From Rhyacichthys aspro (lineage: Eukaryota > Chordata > Actinopteri > Gobiiformes > Rhyacichthyidae), in assembly GCA_036850595.1 (NCBI GenBank), contig CM072168.1:16793982-16857981 (forward strand): a stretch of DNA of 64,000 bases, given 5' to 3'. A model generated the notes under the pieces. That model did not search any database. It was not told the DNA's origin and saw only the letters and a list, made by a program, of their open reading frames with translations. A program made the translations under genes and the position numbers. Positions 38,801 through 51,649 of this stretch are shown here, piece by piece; positions within the stretch are counted from its first letter, which is position 1; each line of letters starts with the position of its first letter.

Positions 38801-40238
38801 AACATTAAAAAAATATATATAACAACTTAAAAATGCCACTACAAAGCCCTACTGTAAACGTTTTACTGTCTTGTTTTGAAGGTGGCGAGTAAAAGCATTT
38901 GGAAATGCTCTGTCACTGTTTAGGGTGGGAAATGGGTGTCTGTAAGTGATTGCGGTGTGGAGATACAGCTCAGACACATGCATATGTTTGAGTCAATGCC
39001 GTGGAAACAGCCCGATGTTTGGGCCCGATAGTTTCTTTCTCTCTTTAATTGTGGGGAAATGGGTTTCAGATGTTACTGTGCATCTGATCACTTTGGGTCC
39101 CGCTCGGCCCCGTCATGTCCTCCAAAACCACATCAAGGAGCGCAGGGCTGATGTGGGATGATAGCAGCGCTAGTGAAGGAGGCCCAGTGCGGGGCTAAAG
39201 CGCTCCTCTGGGTGCCCTTGCAATAACAAGATCCACATTAGCAGTAGCCGTGTGATCTGTCTGCTAGGCCTTCTCTATTTACTGTGTGACGTGTGGTGCT
39301 ACTGTACAAAGAATCTAACCCTGATTGAACCAAAATGTATGTACTGCTCCACGTTTACTTCAAAATTTAACTCAAGGAAAAATACACATTTTTTTCAGTT
39401 TTTGCTTTGTGTTTAACAAAAGTATTATTGGAAAGCAGTTACCTCAGACAAGTCTCAAGTCAGCTACCGAGCATCTATATGGCTATTTTAATAATAAACT
39501 AATAAACAATTTTTCTCCTTTACTAAAATCAAGCTGTACATTGTGATGCTGACTGTCATACATAAATAAAGTAAAACCAATAAAAATATTGTTTAAAAAA
39601 AACAAAAACAAAAAACTATTTTTCTCCTGGTTTTTCATGTTTGAAGCCTTTTGATATAGACATCCAATATATAGTGTTTTATAGTTTCTAATGATCCAAA
39701 ATGGGATGGGAAAATGTATTCTCAATTTCTTGCAAAGTAGCGAGACACCCATGTCACTGACTGATGGTAAACCACTATTTTATCAAAAATATATGACTTA
39801 CTTAATACTTACAAATTACTAAATCTGGGTAACTTCTAATTGTATCACCTGCAGATGACTGAAGGTAAAAAACTAACATTCATAGACACACACCCATATT
39901 TATATTTACGGCGAGAACCGATTGAGATTTACAGCCGTACAAAAACAGCTTTTACGAGTGTAATCATAACTAATGAAAAGTGTGTCCTCCACATATTTGC
40001 AGCACCTGTTGCAGCGACGGCGGGTCATTGTGGGTGTAACAAACCCACATTCCTGTAATAGAGACTTTTGGTTGCTTGGGTTTGTTTTCCTTGGATGACT
40101 CCTTGCCCCTGGGTGAGGACTTTGGTGATTCGCAGCAGAGAAACGTGGGGGTTGATGTCATGTGTTCCAGCTTTAAGAGTGGGAGAAAAGTGGAGAAAAA
40201 CATTAAGATGAAAAACAGGGAACATTTGGGATGCAATG

Positions 40239-40253
40239 CTGCCCTCTGTTGTT
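40239..40253 (-). promoter_or_regulatory. CTCF-like motif
   Basis: The minus strand reads AACAGAGGGCAGC, close to the CTCF core CASYAGRKGGCRS with one weak-position mismatch. Confidence 0.3.
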
Positions 40254-41200
40254 GGGTTACATTAAAAGACAACCATAGAAACTGCATTTTTGTTTTCAGA
40301 TTTTGCTTGTTAAACCCTTTAAGTTATGGTAGCTGTAATTTTAAACTGATATTTCTAATTATAATTTTGGTAGTTTGCTGGAATGTTGAAATGTTCTGAA
40401 ATTAAAAAATTTACTTGATATATAAACGTATTATACAAACTGAGGACGGCATATATTACTAATTCTGTAGCTATACACAAGCAAAAACTGTTTTATGGGT
40501 GTTAGGCATTGGTCAATCTCTCCATCTGAATATGTTTGTGCCAGTGCGATGGTGGGATGGAGAGAATAAAGGGGGAGAGGTGGATGTGGGAGTGAGGGGA
40601 AGTGAGATAGCCACGGGTTGATAGAAATGCATCAGCCAGCTGGCCAACAGCCGCACAACTGTGGAGCGCTCACTGATCTCTGGCTCCGAGAAAATACAAC
40701 AGCCAGAGGCATAGGAGGCTCAGAGGGGGCTGTTTGAAAGGAAAGCTCACTGAGAAGGTTCTAAAAGCACTTACTGTAAAATGTATTCTGTTAACTTTAC
40801 TCATCTTGGACTGACAATAACTATGTCCTTCTAATTCTAAGAAATCAAAACAGACAAATAGACATTTCCAAGACTAATGATCTCTCTCTAAGTCTATAAA
40901 GACTCATCCTTTCAGCCATGAATGGGTTCTCTCCCTGAACCTTTTAAAATGTCCAGTGCTTTAGCCTGCAGCATCCAGCATTCAATGAGGTCACATGTTT
41001 TCATTGTGTCAGACACTGAAAGACAGACAGTCCCAAGAAAAAGGAGAGCTTTTATCTACCTTTATCTCTACTGCCTGTGTCTCGTGTAGCTACTGTGAAA
41101 AATGTAAATGATTATACAGTGATCATTATATAGTGAATGGGTCCACCACTAATGGTCGACCCCCAGTAGTGAGCTGGGAACTATTTAAGTCCAATAGTAA

Positions 41201-41288
41201 TTTGTCTTGTACCAGTGACAACAGCTGCCAGATCCAAATTCCTTGTATGTGCTCCATACTTGGCCAATAAAGCTGATTCTGATTCTGA
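41201..41288 (+). mobile_element. Non-LTR retrotransposon 3' tail remnant
   Basis: The blocks AAATTCCTTGTATGTG and CATACTTGGCCAATAAAGC, followed by a GATTCTGATTCTG tail, match the end of a widespread fish non-LTR element with an AATAAAGCTGATTCTG terminus. I cannot place it in a clade with certainty. Sequence left of 41.2 kb may belong to the same copy but is too diverged to call. Confidence 0.5.
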
Positions 41289-42562
41289 ACTAAGTGAATT
41301 CAGACCAGAAAGTTACAAGGTTTAAATTTGACAACTTATCGCAGACACACATCTGTAACTGTAACATCTTTGCTATTACTCTGATTATTTGATACTACTC
41401 TGATCAGGTGACTATACTTCTGCCTTATTGGCATGATAAAGGCCAGAGAGAAAAACATAAAACATCTGTTGGCCATACTGTGTGCTCCTTCTGAGAGGAG
41501 CGATCCAAGGTTATTCATCGAGGGTCATCTTCACTTCAATCTCTGTCTCCCGTCAGTCCTACTCTCTCTTCATTCTCTGTTCAGTTGCACCTATTGAGCA
41601 TCAAAGCCTCCACATTCTGGTCCTATGGAGCAGGAATCTCTCTTTTGTATAAACAGAGCTCCGGTCCATTCCCACTGTGAGGCAGATTGGACTTGAACCT
41701 GCGTGTGAACCCTAACTTCTGTAGAACCGCGTTGCACTGAGTGACTTTGGGTGTGTGTGGAAATAGGTCATCTTTATCTTTAATGTGACTCAGCATTAAC
41801 TCAAACTGTACGGTAAAACAGTTTTTAAGATGGTTTGATCATCACAACAAAGGTTTTTGTGCAGAGGGTTTCATTCTTTTGGACATATTGCTGAAATTGT
41901 TTCTGTGAGAAAGAAAAGTAGATTTTGTTCTCCCTGTTTATTATTGTTCAGTTCTGGTATGATATGTGGATAGTGTAAAAGAATTACAAGCACAAGGCTT
42001 CAGTTACTTCTGATCAAGGCCTCAATGCCAGACAAGATTTCCCCCTAGTGGTAAAGAAGAGTAGTGCCACCCAGAACCCAAAAGTACACCTGATTATAGA
42101 CAAAATGTCACATATTAAACAATACCCCAATGGCCTAACGCTGTTTGCCTTTTATATCTCTCTATATATTAATATATTGTGCTAATATGCATATGTCTAT
42201 TAATATATAAAATTTGAATATGTATTTTTCTATCTGTGCACCTCTATGAAGTTCAATACATTTATAGACTCTTCCAGTTGTGTGTATGTGTTGTGCCCTC
42301 GGCCGACCTTTAGGCTGCTCCAGATAATAACATGAAAGCATTTCCGAAGCTTATCATTCCTTGTTCTAAGTATAGCCCCCACAGATCAGAGCAGTAGGTG
42401 TTGTTGGTGTAACATTAGAACATAAAGCACATCACAAAGCAATGGAAATAGTCTGAGCTCTATTTCAGATACAATACAGACAGGTTGCATATTTCCCTGT
42501 GGCAGAACAACTCTTCCACTGGTGTCATTCATGTTTCATAGCTGGGAAAATATTTGACAGTA

Positions 42563-42585
42563 TGTGTGTGTGTGTGTGTGTGTGT
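42563..42585. repeat. (TG)11 microsatellite
   Basis: Pure TG dinucleotide run. Confidence 0.95.
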
Positions 42586-44059
42586 TGTTGCGTCATTATC
42601 AGCTCCTCAGGGCCATGCAGCTGCAGACGGAGGAGGAGAGCCGGTGACATTTAGTGCGAGCCACCTGTGTGTCTGTCTGTGTGTTTGTCCGATCCCACCT
42701 GCCGTCCTCTCACTGTGCTCTCCAGATTGTGTTTTGTCTGCAGCTGCTTGTGTGAGCCGTGCTAATCCCTCCCACAGGCTTTGACAGACAGCTCTCCGAT
42801 AAGACAAGACACCCGATCCCTTTACGGGACGTTTGATCTGAGCAGCGCACACATTCATGCACTGACACACACACGTGCACAAAAACACACAGAATCCCCT
42901 CTGAAAAGCTCACAAAAAACACTCTTCATTTTTATGAACAGTCTCTGACACATGTCACATTTAGCCATAGGCCATAGAGACGTAACAATTTCCAAATGAT
43001 GCCTTCACATTTTTAGAAGGCTTATTGACATTTGCAACATTATGTTCTATGCTATTACAAGATTATGTGATGGGCACTTGACCTACCTACTATTGAGCAT
43101 GTTTTAGTGCATTTGTGTCAAGGTTAGAGTGAAAGAGGCTTGAAGAGAATATGGTGATATAATATAAAAGTACATGTAGGTACTGGAATCCCTTGGAACA
43201 CAAACACTTCAGATTTTTTCCTTTCATGCACTGAACGTCAGGCCCTTCTTCGACTGGAGCTTTTGACGTAAGGTACTCTGTGTCCACTCCCTTTCAGATA
43301 ATTGATTTAGGATTTCAATTTCAAAAGCAGACCCACATTTAGCTCCTTTAACTTGTCCATTTTTTGTAGATTATAGAAAGAGCAGAAACAATGATTAACA
43401 ATGATTAGTACCAGCTTTTTACAATACTAGTTCACTTTTTCATTCAACGTTTCTTGCTAGTTTCATATCTTTTCACATGCAGAAGTGTATGTGTGTATTA
43501 AAAATATCAACCAGCAATTTAGTTTAGTTTGGGGTAAACTACCATTAGAAAACCGATATAAGGCTAACAAGCTTAGTTGCCAAAAAATGACAATTAAAAT
43601 GGCTTGTTATCTTATTATTAGATAGATATACTATCACATGAGTCCTAGCATGAAATTATGAAAATGAAGCATAGTATGCACTAAGACAAATTATAAAGGA
43701 AGGTGCCATTTTACAACAGTTCAGGAAATCTGTCAATTGCTCTGTTCCACATTGTGATTATAGTGCTTTATAAATGTCTGTCTCGTGTATATCTCATAGA
43801 AAAAGCTTTACAGGATGTTTTCTTGTCAGTGTGAGTCTCCTGTGCCTCCCTCTCACTCCCACCGTCCTGCTGCCAGACTCTGACAAAGCGCTGGGAGGAT
43901 TCTGTCACTAAGGCTAATATTAGACTGAGGGCTGTCTACTACATCCTTCTGGTTGCACTAAAACTAATTAAATGTTGGGACGAGGTGCTGAAGACACCTG
44001 CTGATGGAAAGTGTCACCAACAAGCGCTTCTGTCAAGCCCACAATGGTTTCAGTTGTCA

Positions 44060-44072
44060 CACTGCCCTCTAG
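44060..44072 (-). promoter_or_regulatory. CTCF-like motif
   Basis: The minus strand reads CTAGAGGGCAGTG, matching the 3' part of the CTCF consensus. The upstream part of the core is a poor match. Confidence 0.3.
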
Positions 44073-44388
44073 CTGCCATTGTAAAAATTACATCCTTGAA
44101 CCTTTTGTAACAGAAACAGGCAATGTCTCAGTGAAGGAATAATGTGCAATTTATTATGTTCTATAAGTATGTCTTAACTTTCAGCATCAGACACTAAAGA
44201 TAGTAAGCTACATTTCACAACAAACTTTACAAGGCTTTTTAATAAACTCGTGGCCTCTTTTCTAAGTATGCTACAAATTCATCAAAAACCTATTGTGACC
44301 AATTTATTGATAATTTATTTTTTAGATGAAATCACATCAAAATAACAGGCTTTGAGCAAAATGGCACAAGCAACTTATTGTTCGGTGT

Positions 44389-44404
44389 CCACCAGGGGGC
44401 AGCC
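44389..44404 (+). promoter_or_regulatory. CTCF consensus motif
   Basis: CCACCAGGGGGCAGCC fits the CTCF core (CCASYAGRKGGCRS) at every position. It lies about 2.4 kb upstream of the cdk5r2 start and points toward the gene. Confidence 0.5.
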
Positions 44405-46389
44405 TTTTCACATGAAAAAAAGTAAAGTTATGTTTTGATGCGTTACCTTTGACCCAGTTAGAAACAGCTACAGCTTTGATCAAAAAACAATTCTGATGAG
44501 CATAAAGCATGGTATTAAGCAATTGGAAGAAGTATGTTCTCATTAATGAATGTTCAATCATTACTCACTTGTTAAAGGGTTGAAAAGAAGACAACTGGAC
44601 GCTGAACCAGCCGCCTTCTTTTCAGCCCCAACATTATGACTACCTGGATGACTGAGAACCTACAAAGACGTCTTCCTGCACACTTGTTATTTCATTCTTG
44701 AACATGGATGTTTATGTGTATATTTTATCTTATTTATATGTTATTTCTCACATGCAGGATAAGTACCAATCGAGGCAATACTTGGCCTTTAAAATGTATT
44801 GATTGAATATATTGATTGAATGTATGATTTCTCCTGTTTGCACTGTTTCCTTTTTAATTAAACATATTCTTGCTTTATTGGTACACATTTCCTTTCCAAA
44901 TCATTAACCCTTTTGGTAATTGTGCAGTGGTAAAGTAAAGCAAACACAAAAGCTGCTTGTTTTGTTGTTTTGATTATGATTATGTCACTTCCTTCTGTGA
45001 TTTGTTTGATTTGTGATCAAGGGTTTCTTTTGATTGCGGTGTGTATTCATCAAACACCGAGTGATCAAACAGCTGTGTGAGAATATATACATACGAGGCA
45101 CATTATCCCTTTAGAAAATGGTTTATCTACAATTATCTTTCATTTTCATTTTGCTGTTTTGTTGCAACCCCAACAAACATCACGTATCATTATTATATAA
45201 GCTCACATGGTGCTGATGATGATTAGTTCAGGTTGATGGCTTATATTGTTGGATCAAAATTGCAGAGCCCTTTTTTTTTTCTTTCTTATTTTTTTCTAAA
45301 AGCAATAATTGTCCTAATGAAATGATTGATTTAAAGGGCCTACATGTTCAGACCAAAGATAAATGATCAAAACTCTGATAAATGAATACTGTGTTAGGTT
45401 GAGGAGATGTAGTTTTTGTCGAGCGTATCTCTGGCCTGTTTATAGCCTTAGACAGGTTTTACATCAACTGCTGCAGTAACTCAGTGGATCTGATGCACTG
45501 ATTCCCCCAGGTCTTGTCTCTTTTTTCCTATAAACTGCACAAACTGACAAGAGATGAAATACAAGGAGGGAATTCCAGGAATCTAAAATGCTCAAGGGGT
45601 TGGCAAAAAAATCAAAGGAGAAAACAACAAAAGTTATCTAAAAAAAAAACTGGATACCTCCGTTTTCTAAGCGAAGACTACATCTATTTTGTACACAGTA
45701 ATCTGTCCAAATAAAAAGAAAGACAAAGGCACATCTAAAGCTGGTGGAGCCACTGGAGTTAATGCTATTTGCATCTCTTTCCACTTGAGGCTAAAGAAAT
45801 TGTCAGACAACGTGTAACTTGTTGGACCTGGGCCAGTCCTGGTCATGTTAATTGGATCACCCCATTAGAGTCAGGACAGGTACTTGAAGTCACCAATGGC
45901 TGCCTTCACTGACACTTACATGAAAACACTTAAAGGAATTATACTGATGAGGTCAACATAAATGATAGGATTATGTATTCTTCACATTGTGGTGGAGGAA
46001 TACGTTATGTGGAGACAAAAAATTAGTTTTGTTTTTTCGTTTTCGAGTTAACCTGTCCATTGTTTACATACTTGAAAACATTAGTGAAAGTAAAGTGTGC
46101 TTAAAACATCTCTTTATACATCTCTTTATAGTTGAATGTGTGGATTCATAAAAGGTAAGTTCCTTTTGGGGTTTTGGTCTTCAATGGGCAAAATAACAAA
46201 GTATGGTATTCATGGTTGTTTGTATTAGGTATGTATTTTGGCATTAAGTCTTGTAAATTTAGTACATTTGATAGAATTTACATAAAAAGCACCAGGTGTC
46301 ACCTATAGTCTTTTAAATTGAATGCTAATGTATGGTTGTTAAGCAAATAAGACATGTTCAGACAGATCTCTCACGTCCAAAAGGAGCAG

Positions 46390-46785
46390 GGACAGAAATA
46401 GTGCTGCTACCTGTATATAGGCTATTACAGGCTCTCAGCGCCAGTGGCACTAAAAACACCGCCCCCACTGATTGGTTCATTGATCTGGCCTCTCATTGGT
46501 TGCCCGCGCTGCTACTTACGCAGTGCCCTTGCTGGTTCGTTTAAACTGAAGGCTTACGCAGCGCCGCTAATCTCCGTTTAGGACTGCCATCATAGGATTT
46601 TGTCGCAGCGTCTCCTCGTTGTTCGCGGAGCATCTGTTGGAATACAACTCCACTGCCCTCGACCTGTCGTCAAGGCGCGGAGCACAGCGTGCAATCAATG
46701 GAGTCTCAATCGTGACTAACATCCTCCAACGCCTCTTACTCAAGAAGACAGCAACCAGCCTCCACACGGATCCAACTGCGCAAAC
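46390..46785 (+). promoter_or_regulatory. cdk5r2: cdk5r2 promoter and 5' UTR region
   Basis: GC content and CpG rise just upstream of the cdk5r2 start. The region holds a GC box CCGCCCCC (46459-46466) and two inverted CCAAT boxes ATTGG (46471-46475 and 46495-46499). A TATATA lies further upstream at 46414-46419. The transcription start is probably between about 46.5 and 46.65 kb, but nothing in the sequence fixes it. A five-codon upstream frame (ATG at 46698, stop at 46713-46715) would lie in the leader. Confidence 0.5.
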
Positions 46786-47646
46786 ATGGGCACCGTCTTG
46801 TCTATATCCCCGGCGTCCAAGAAGGCGTCTATCATGGACGCGGAGACAGCGGACGCGCACAAGAACGACAAGAGCCTGAAGCGACACTCTATGTTCGTTT
46901 CTTTATCGTGGAAGAAGCTGGTGGCCAATTCGGCGAAGAAAAGCGCCAAGAAGGTGACGCCGAACCCCGTCCAGCCGTCCAGCCAGGTGGCTCACCTCAA
47001 CAGCGAGAACACCAGGAAAACGCACCAAAACGAGGAGAAGAAACCCAAAGCCCCCATCCCAGTGCCAGTGCCCACCGTCCCTGTAAATAACGACCAAAAT
47101 GGAAGGCTTGGGTGCGTTCAGAAGCAGTCCAGCACTTTGTCTCTGCTCTCTCCGAGACGCATAGTGATCCAAGCGTCAACCGGGGAGCTGCTGCGTTGTT
47201 TGGGGGACTTCCTGTGTCGCAGATGTTACAAACTGAAAGAGCTAAACAGCGGCGAGGTGATTATGTGGTTCCGCAACATAGACCGGACTCTGTTGCTCCA
47301 AGGCTGGCAGGACCAGGGCTTCATCACGCCGGCGAACGTGGTGTTCGTGTACCTCCTGTGCGCGGACGCCATAGAGGACAGCGTGGACAGCCCTGTCGCG
47401 TTACAAGGCACGTTTCAGACTTGCCTCTACCTGGCGTACTCCTACATGGGCAACGAGATCTCGTATCCGCTCAAGCCGTTCATGAGCGAGGCCAACAAGG
47501 ACGTTTTCTGGGAGACGTCGCTGCGCATTATCAACAGGATGAGTGCCAAAATGCTGCAGCTCAACGCGGACCCGCATTTCTTCACCGAGGTCTTTCAAGA
47601 GCTCAAAAACCAACGGGAAACAAGCGACACCAACCTGGATCGCTGA
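46786..47646 (+). CDS. cdk5r2: Cdk5 activator 2 (p39)
   Basis: This single-exon, 286-residue regulatory subunit binds and activates cyclin-dependent kinase 5 at neuronal membranes. The N-terminus MGTVLS has the glycine used for myristoylation in p35/p39, followed by a lysine-rich stretch at about 43-57 (WKKLVANSAKKSAKK). The variable segment (about 60-112) is short, with PVPVPTVP as in p39. The conserved cyclin-fold activator domain runs from RRIVIQASTGELLRCLG (about 114) through LLLQGWQDQGFITPANVVFVYLL, YSYMGNEISYPLKPF and ADPHFFTEVFQELKN to the closing NLDR. RRIVIQASTGELLRCLGDF, KELNSGE and PVPTVP favour p39 over p35. The human protein is longer (367 residues) because of low-complexity inserts missing here. 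The start ATG has an A at -3 and G at +4. The position between wnt10a and fev matches human 2q35. Confidence 0.96.
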   Translation: MGTVLSISPASKKASIMDAETADAHKNDKSLKRHSMFVSLSWKKLVANSAKKSAKKVTPNPVQPSSQVAHLNSENTRKTHQNEEKKPKAPIPVPVPTVPVNNDQNGRLGCVQKQSSTLSLLSPRRIVIQASTGELLRCLGDFLCRRCYKLKELNSGEVIMWFRNIDRTLLLQGWQDQGFITPANVVFVYLLCADAIEDSVDSPVALQGTFQTCLYLAYSYMGNEISYPLKPFMSEANKDVFWETSLRIINRMSAKMLQLNADPHFFTEVFQELKNQRETSDTNLDR

Positions 47647-49660
47647 GTACGAACATAGACTGCTGTTCTCATCTTTATCATAAGCCTATACGACATTATA
47701 AAATCACACAAGTGGTTTTGAATGTTAGAGGGCGTGTATTTGGGCTGGAATCAATCGCTTAGGAGACTTCACACATCACGCATGCCACTATAACGAAATG
47801 ACGCAGGGATTTAAGTCACAATTATAGCTTCTTTCATCTGAAATCCCAATTTCATTTAAGCTTAGCCTACTTCCTAGAGTCTCATTAGGTTACAGGTAAC
47901 TAGAATAGACTGTGTACAGTGAAGAGGGAGGAGCTGTCCGAGGTGCTGACCTGTGCAGTCCCTGCTATAACGAGTCACTTTTCCACGCAGCAGCAGCAGC
48001 GATGCGTGGCTTAAGAAGAGCCAGCCCAGTACACGGTCAAACGCGTAAGCCTAAGCCTTTTAAGTAGAGATATGAGGTAGGCGCTATAAATATAGAGTCA
48101 ACCCAGTCTCTCAAATTAATAGATCTTTGTAACGTTTTCAGAAATCAGTGTTAGAGAAGAAAAATACGTGGCTTAAATGCAAATTCAATGTCCATTAGGG
48201 TTGTGATATCATCTAGACATAGGGTTTTTTTGAGTTGAAAATGTAACTCTTATGTAAAGGAAATGTAAATATAGGAAATGGAGATAAATAAATGGAAAAT
48301 TAAAGGGAAAAAGTAAATGTAAAATGTGAAAAATATAACTAGGATGAGAAAAGTAGGCTGCCTGGCCTCACAAAACTAATTAGGACATAGTTCTGAAGCT
48401 AAAGGGTTTAAAACCAGATTCCTATTTCTAAACAGCAATAATATATAATAACTTGAATCAATGAGAATCCTCCCACAACACACAAAGGGTATTTTCAAAT
48501 ACAGATATCCGACATATTTTTCTTCTCTAAATATTGTACTTCATAAAAATATGTCCCAAACTGATAAATAATCCCAAACTGAATTATATCTGAGACTGGG
48601 TTGCATTTGAAGGTTACTCTATGACATTGCACATCCCAGATGTTTGAGCTATGTAGATGTAGATAAGGGGAAGGAAATCCACACTGCTGCATGGCCACCA
48701 TCAGGGAATGTGATCTGCAATGAAGTTATCAGTGTCTCTTCTTCAAGCCATTTCATGTTATTTATTTTTGCCTTTTAAGACTAAACTGTATGACCTCTGA
48801 GTTTGCAAAGGCGAATATAAATAGATGCAGAAACCTATGTTCCCATTTAAATTGAGTTGTATGCAATGCAGAAGTGACTGAATAAGGCTAAAGAGAATGT
48901 ACAGTTTTCAGAGTTTGTATCATATTATATGTGCCAACTGTTATTTATCCTTGGCCTAAATCGCTCTATGGTTTACATGTAAATATTTCACATTTTGAAC
49001 GGTTATTTATTTGAATTTTGCCTGTTTTTTCAAAGTGGTTGTATATGATGTTCTTCAAGCAACAACAACAGAAAAAGACAAATATAACCTGGTATAATTA
49101 ATGCCCTGTTTTGTGAATGTGCTCACTTTATGTTTCAAGGAGAAGGATGTGAATTTGGAGATTATAATTTGCACATGCGTGACATTGATTGCAGTTTGTA
49201 TAAGCTAAAAGAGACTCCAAACCCGAAAGAAGAATGTATCAGCTCTTAGTCAGTGTCATGTTCTCATTGTGACGTGCTGTGAACCCATTGCTTGGAGAGT
49301 GGACTGTATTGCTGCTATTTTTGCACAGCTACGAACAAATCTTTGATGTTTTGCACAGTTGAATGACAAAATGGTCATGTCACGGTGCTTTTTTGAAGCA
49401 TTGATTGGTTTACCATTACGCTATTGTCACCAACTTTTTGCTCTAGTATTATGATCTGTGAATTAGACCTTTTGTACAGCTATTTTTTCTATGTCAATTC
49501 TGGCAAGTGATATGTAGATGTGTAAAGTTGAACCAATGTGTCGTCAAAAATAGGCTTAAACTTGGTGATGCCCACCACAATTCACTCTCTATTCGTGTTA
49601 ATTTAAAGGTCATTGTTTATGGTCATCGCAGTCAAATAAACCCAGAACAAAAGAACGTTG
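47647..49660 (+). other. cdk5r2: cdk5r2 3' untranslated region (probable)
   Basis: No coding frame of note. AATAAA signals occur near 48.28 kb and, more convincingly, at 49635-49640, which is followed by GT-rich sequence. The stretch 48.9-49.6 kb is AU-rich with ATTTA motifs and a Pumilio-type TGTAAATA at 48978-48985. Long 3' UTRs are usual for Cdk5 activator genes. An RE1-like site lies near its start. The length is inferred. Confidence 0.5.
47930..47950 (-). promoter_or_regulatory. RE1/NRSE (REST binding site)
   Basis: On the minus strand it reads GTCAGCACC, two spacer bases, then GGACAGCTCC. The canonical element is TTCAGCACC-NN-GGACAGCGCC, so only the first base and one base of the right half differ, and the spacing is exact. 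It lies 284 bp after the cdk5r2 stop codon. REST silences neuronal genes in non-neuronal cells, which suits cdk5r2. Confidence 0.65.
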
Positions 49661-51649
49661 TGTTTCCTTTTCTATTATGTCTTTGATGTCTTTGATTATG
49701 AAACAATTATAAAAACTTCAAAACTTTCCCATTTTTTTCAACCAGTGTAATTAACTAAGACAGGTTCTTATCCACACACAGCAGACTCTAATCCTTTGAT
49801 TTGCAGGGAACCCTTGAGACATGATTATGCAATAGAAATAAGTCCGTGACGAATATGCTTACTGGGATGTTACAATGGATCGCCATGAGACTGAAACTCT
49901 GGAGATAACGCTGGCGGTTATGAAAATGTCCAGACTGAAAAAGGAAGGGGTTCTCCATCCCTCCAGAGACGAACTTTTCAAGAACTATATGTAACAGATA
50001 CATCCAAGTTTTATGTGCTATAGCCACATGCAGTACAAGGGACATATATTATCACTGCAGCACATCTTGTTCAAGTTTTAATCATAAAGTTTTGCACACT
50101 GATTGGGTGTGTAATAAATATACAAGCTGAAAAGTATGTAATTCTTCTATTTTGCTTCAAACCTTCACTTTTTTATGAATGAATGCGTATTTAAAGAAAG
50201 CAGACAAATAAGAATGGATGAAATGCTGGTCAGTGGAGGTCAAAATAAGTTTAACTTTAGTAGGAAACACTTTTATGTCCTCTTAAGGTTGTACATTAAA
50301 GGCGTTTCGAGATTTTAGTTATGTAAAGCCATCCTTTTCAACAAACCTTTTAAACTAGGCTTACATAAAGTCAAAGTGTTTCTTTTTTAACTGACTGAAA
50401 AAGTCCTTGGAAGAAGCTTCAAATACATCTTGTTCATACCTCATCTGCAGCACACTGAAATACAGCTGTATGTGATGCTAATTTTGTCCTTGTAAATAAA
50501 TAGTTTATGCCTTAATAGATACATCCATCACTGCCAAGTCAATTTATTAAAAAGGGCATTTTACAGCATTGTTACAGTGAAAATGTGTTGCATTGTTGCC
50601 CCAGTTGTCCCTATTTACCTATTTACATTTAGGGGATATTTTTGGTTTCCTCTCTTCTGGGTACTCTGATGTGGGGCACATCCTAAAATAGAGAACAAAA
50701 CAGTAAAATGTTGATTTATTAAGGGCTGTTGGAGAGAAACCTGTTTACCTTATGTGCTAAACTAAACCCAGGCCTGTGCACATCCATCTATTCCCATACT
50801 GTGTGGTGTATGGGAGAATGGAGCTGCATTGATGAGGATTTCCTCTTGGATTTGTGAATAAGACACGTGGGCCGGAGGGTTCCTTCATGTGATTGGCTAG
50901 AATCTGCTGCAGTCTCAGATCTGTCTGTGTGGCTCTCTCTCCCTCTGTCTGTCTTACCTAGTGTCTATTTACAGAGCGGTGTTGAACCAGAAGAGAGGAA
51001 AAAAAAACATCAAATAGGTCGCTCGACAAAGAAAGTGGAACGATAATAAAGACAAAGATGGGAAATTGGGACGAAGTGGGAAAGACACAGAGGGATGGAG
51101 AGGAGAGACACACTTTAATGCTTTTTAGGTCATTGTAAAAAAGCAAGTGAATGAAAAGAGTCATTATTTATTAAGATGGTGATATTATATTTATAAGTAT
51201 TAAAAACAAAAACAAACTAAAACTAGCAGGGGACTAAATTGCACAATCACTGAGCAAGATTCCAATTAGGGCTAAACCAAAATGAAACTGAGCCGCTATA
51301 AAAGCAAAAGTTCTGCAGTTCTTCAAGACATTAGTAATGGTGTTGGTGAAGCCATTGTTGCCTCTCAGTGTCAAAAGGATTTGAGGTCATCACTCCTCAG
51401 TAAGAAAGATTAGTGTATATGTATGTGGAAATGATTTGAGAGACATCCCTGCAGATTCAGCCCCTCAGCCTCAGAGAGAAATAGAAAACAGCCCAAAAGC
51501 TATATCTTTAGGCCTCACTAAACGTGGTAAACGTTAAAAGCAATGAATGTACTATGTTTGTTTGCGTCTTCTGAATAAAATGAATTAAATATACAGTGAG
51601 ACATATGATATTACACATGACAGTACATCAAAAACAAACAGAGTAATGT

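Larger units (their letters stand above)
15286..46389. other. Intergenic region between wnt10a and cdk5r2
   Basis: About 31 kb without a recognisable gene. The open frames are short, overlap in several frames where GC rises (for example 26.5-26.95 kb and 33.85-34.29 kb) and match no family I know. What it does hold is listed separately: a complete foldback MITE, a related solo end, hAT-like fragments, a LINE tail, microsatellites, a perfect 18-bp hairpin, and CTCF-like and DR1 motifs. Gene deserts beside Wnt genes often carry distal enhancers; that role is inferred here. Confidence 0.6.

Noticed and set aside
42038..42051. CTCF site reading CCACTAGGGGGAAA on the minus strand
   Set aside because: The essential GC after the G-run is replaced by AA.
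47112..47762. 216-codon open frame on + within cdk5r2
   Set aside because: It is a shifted-frame shadow of the GC-rich cdk5r2 coding sequence; the true frame matches p39 throughout.
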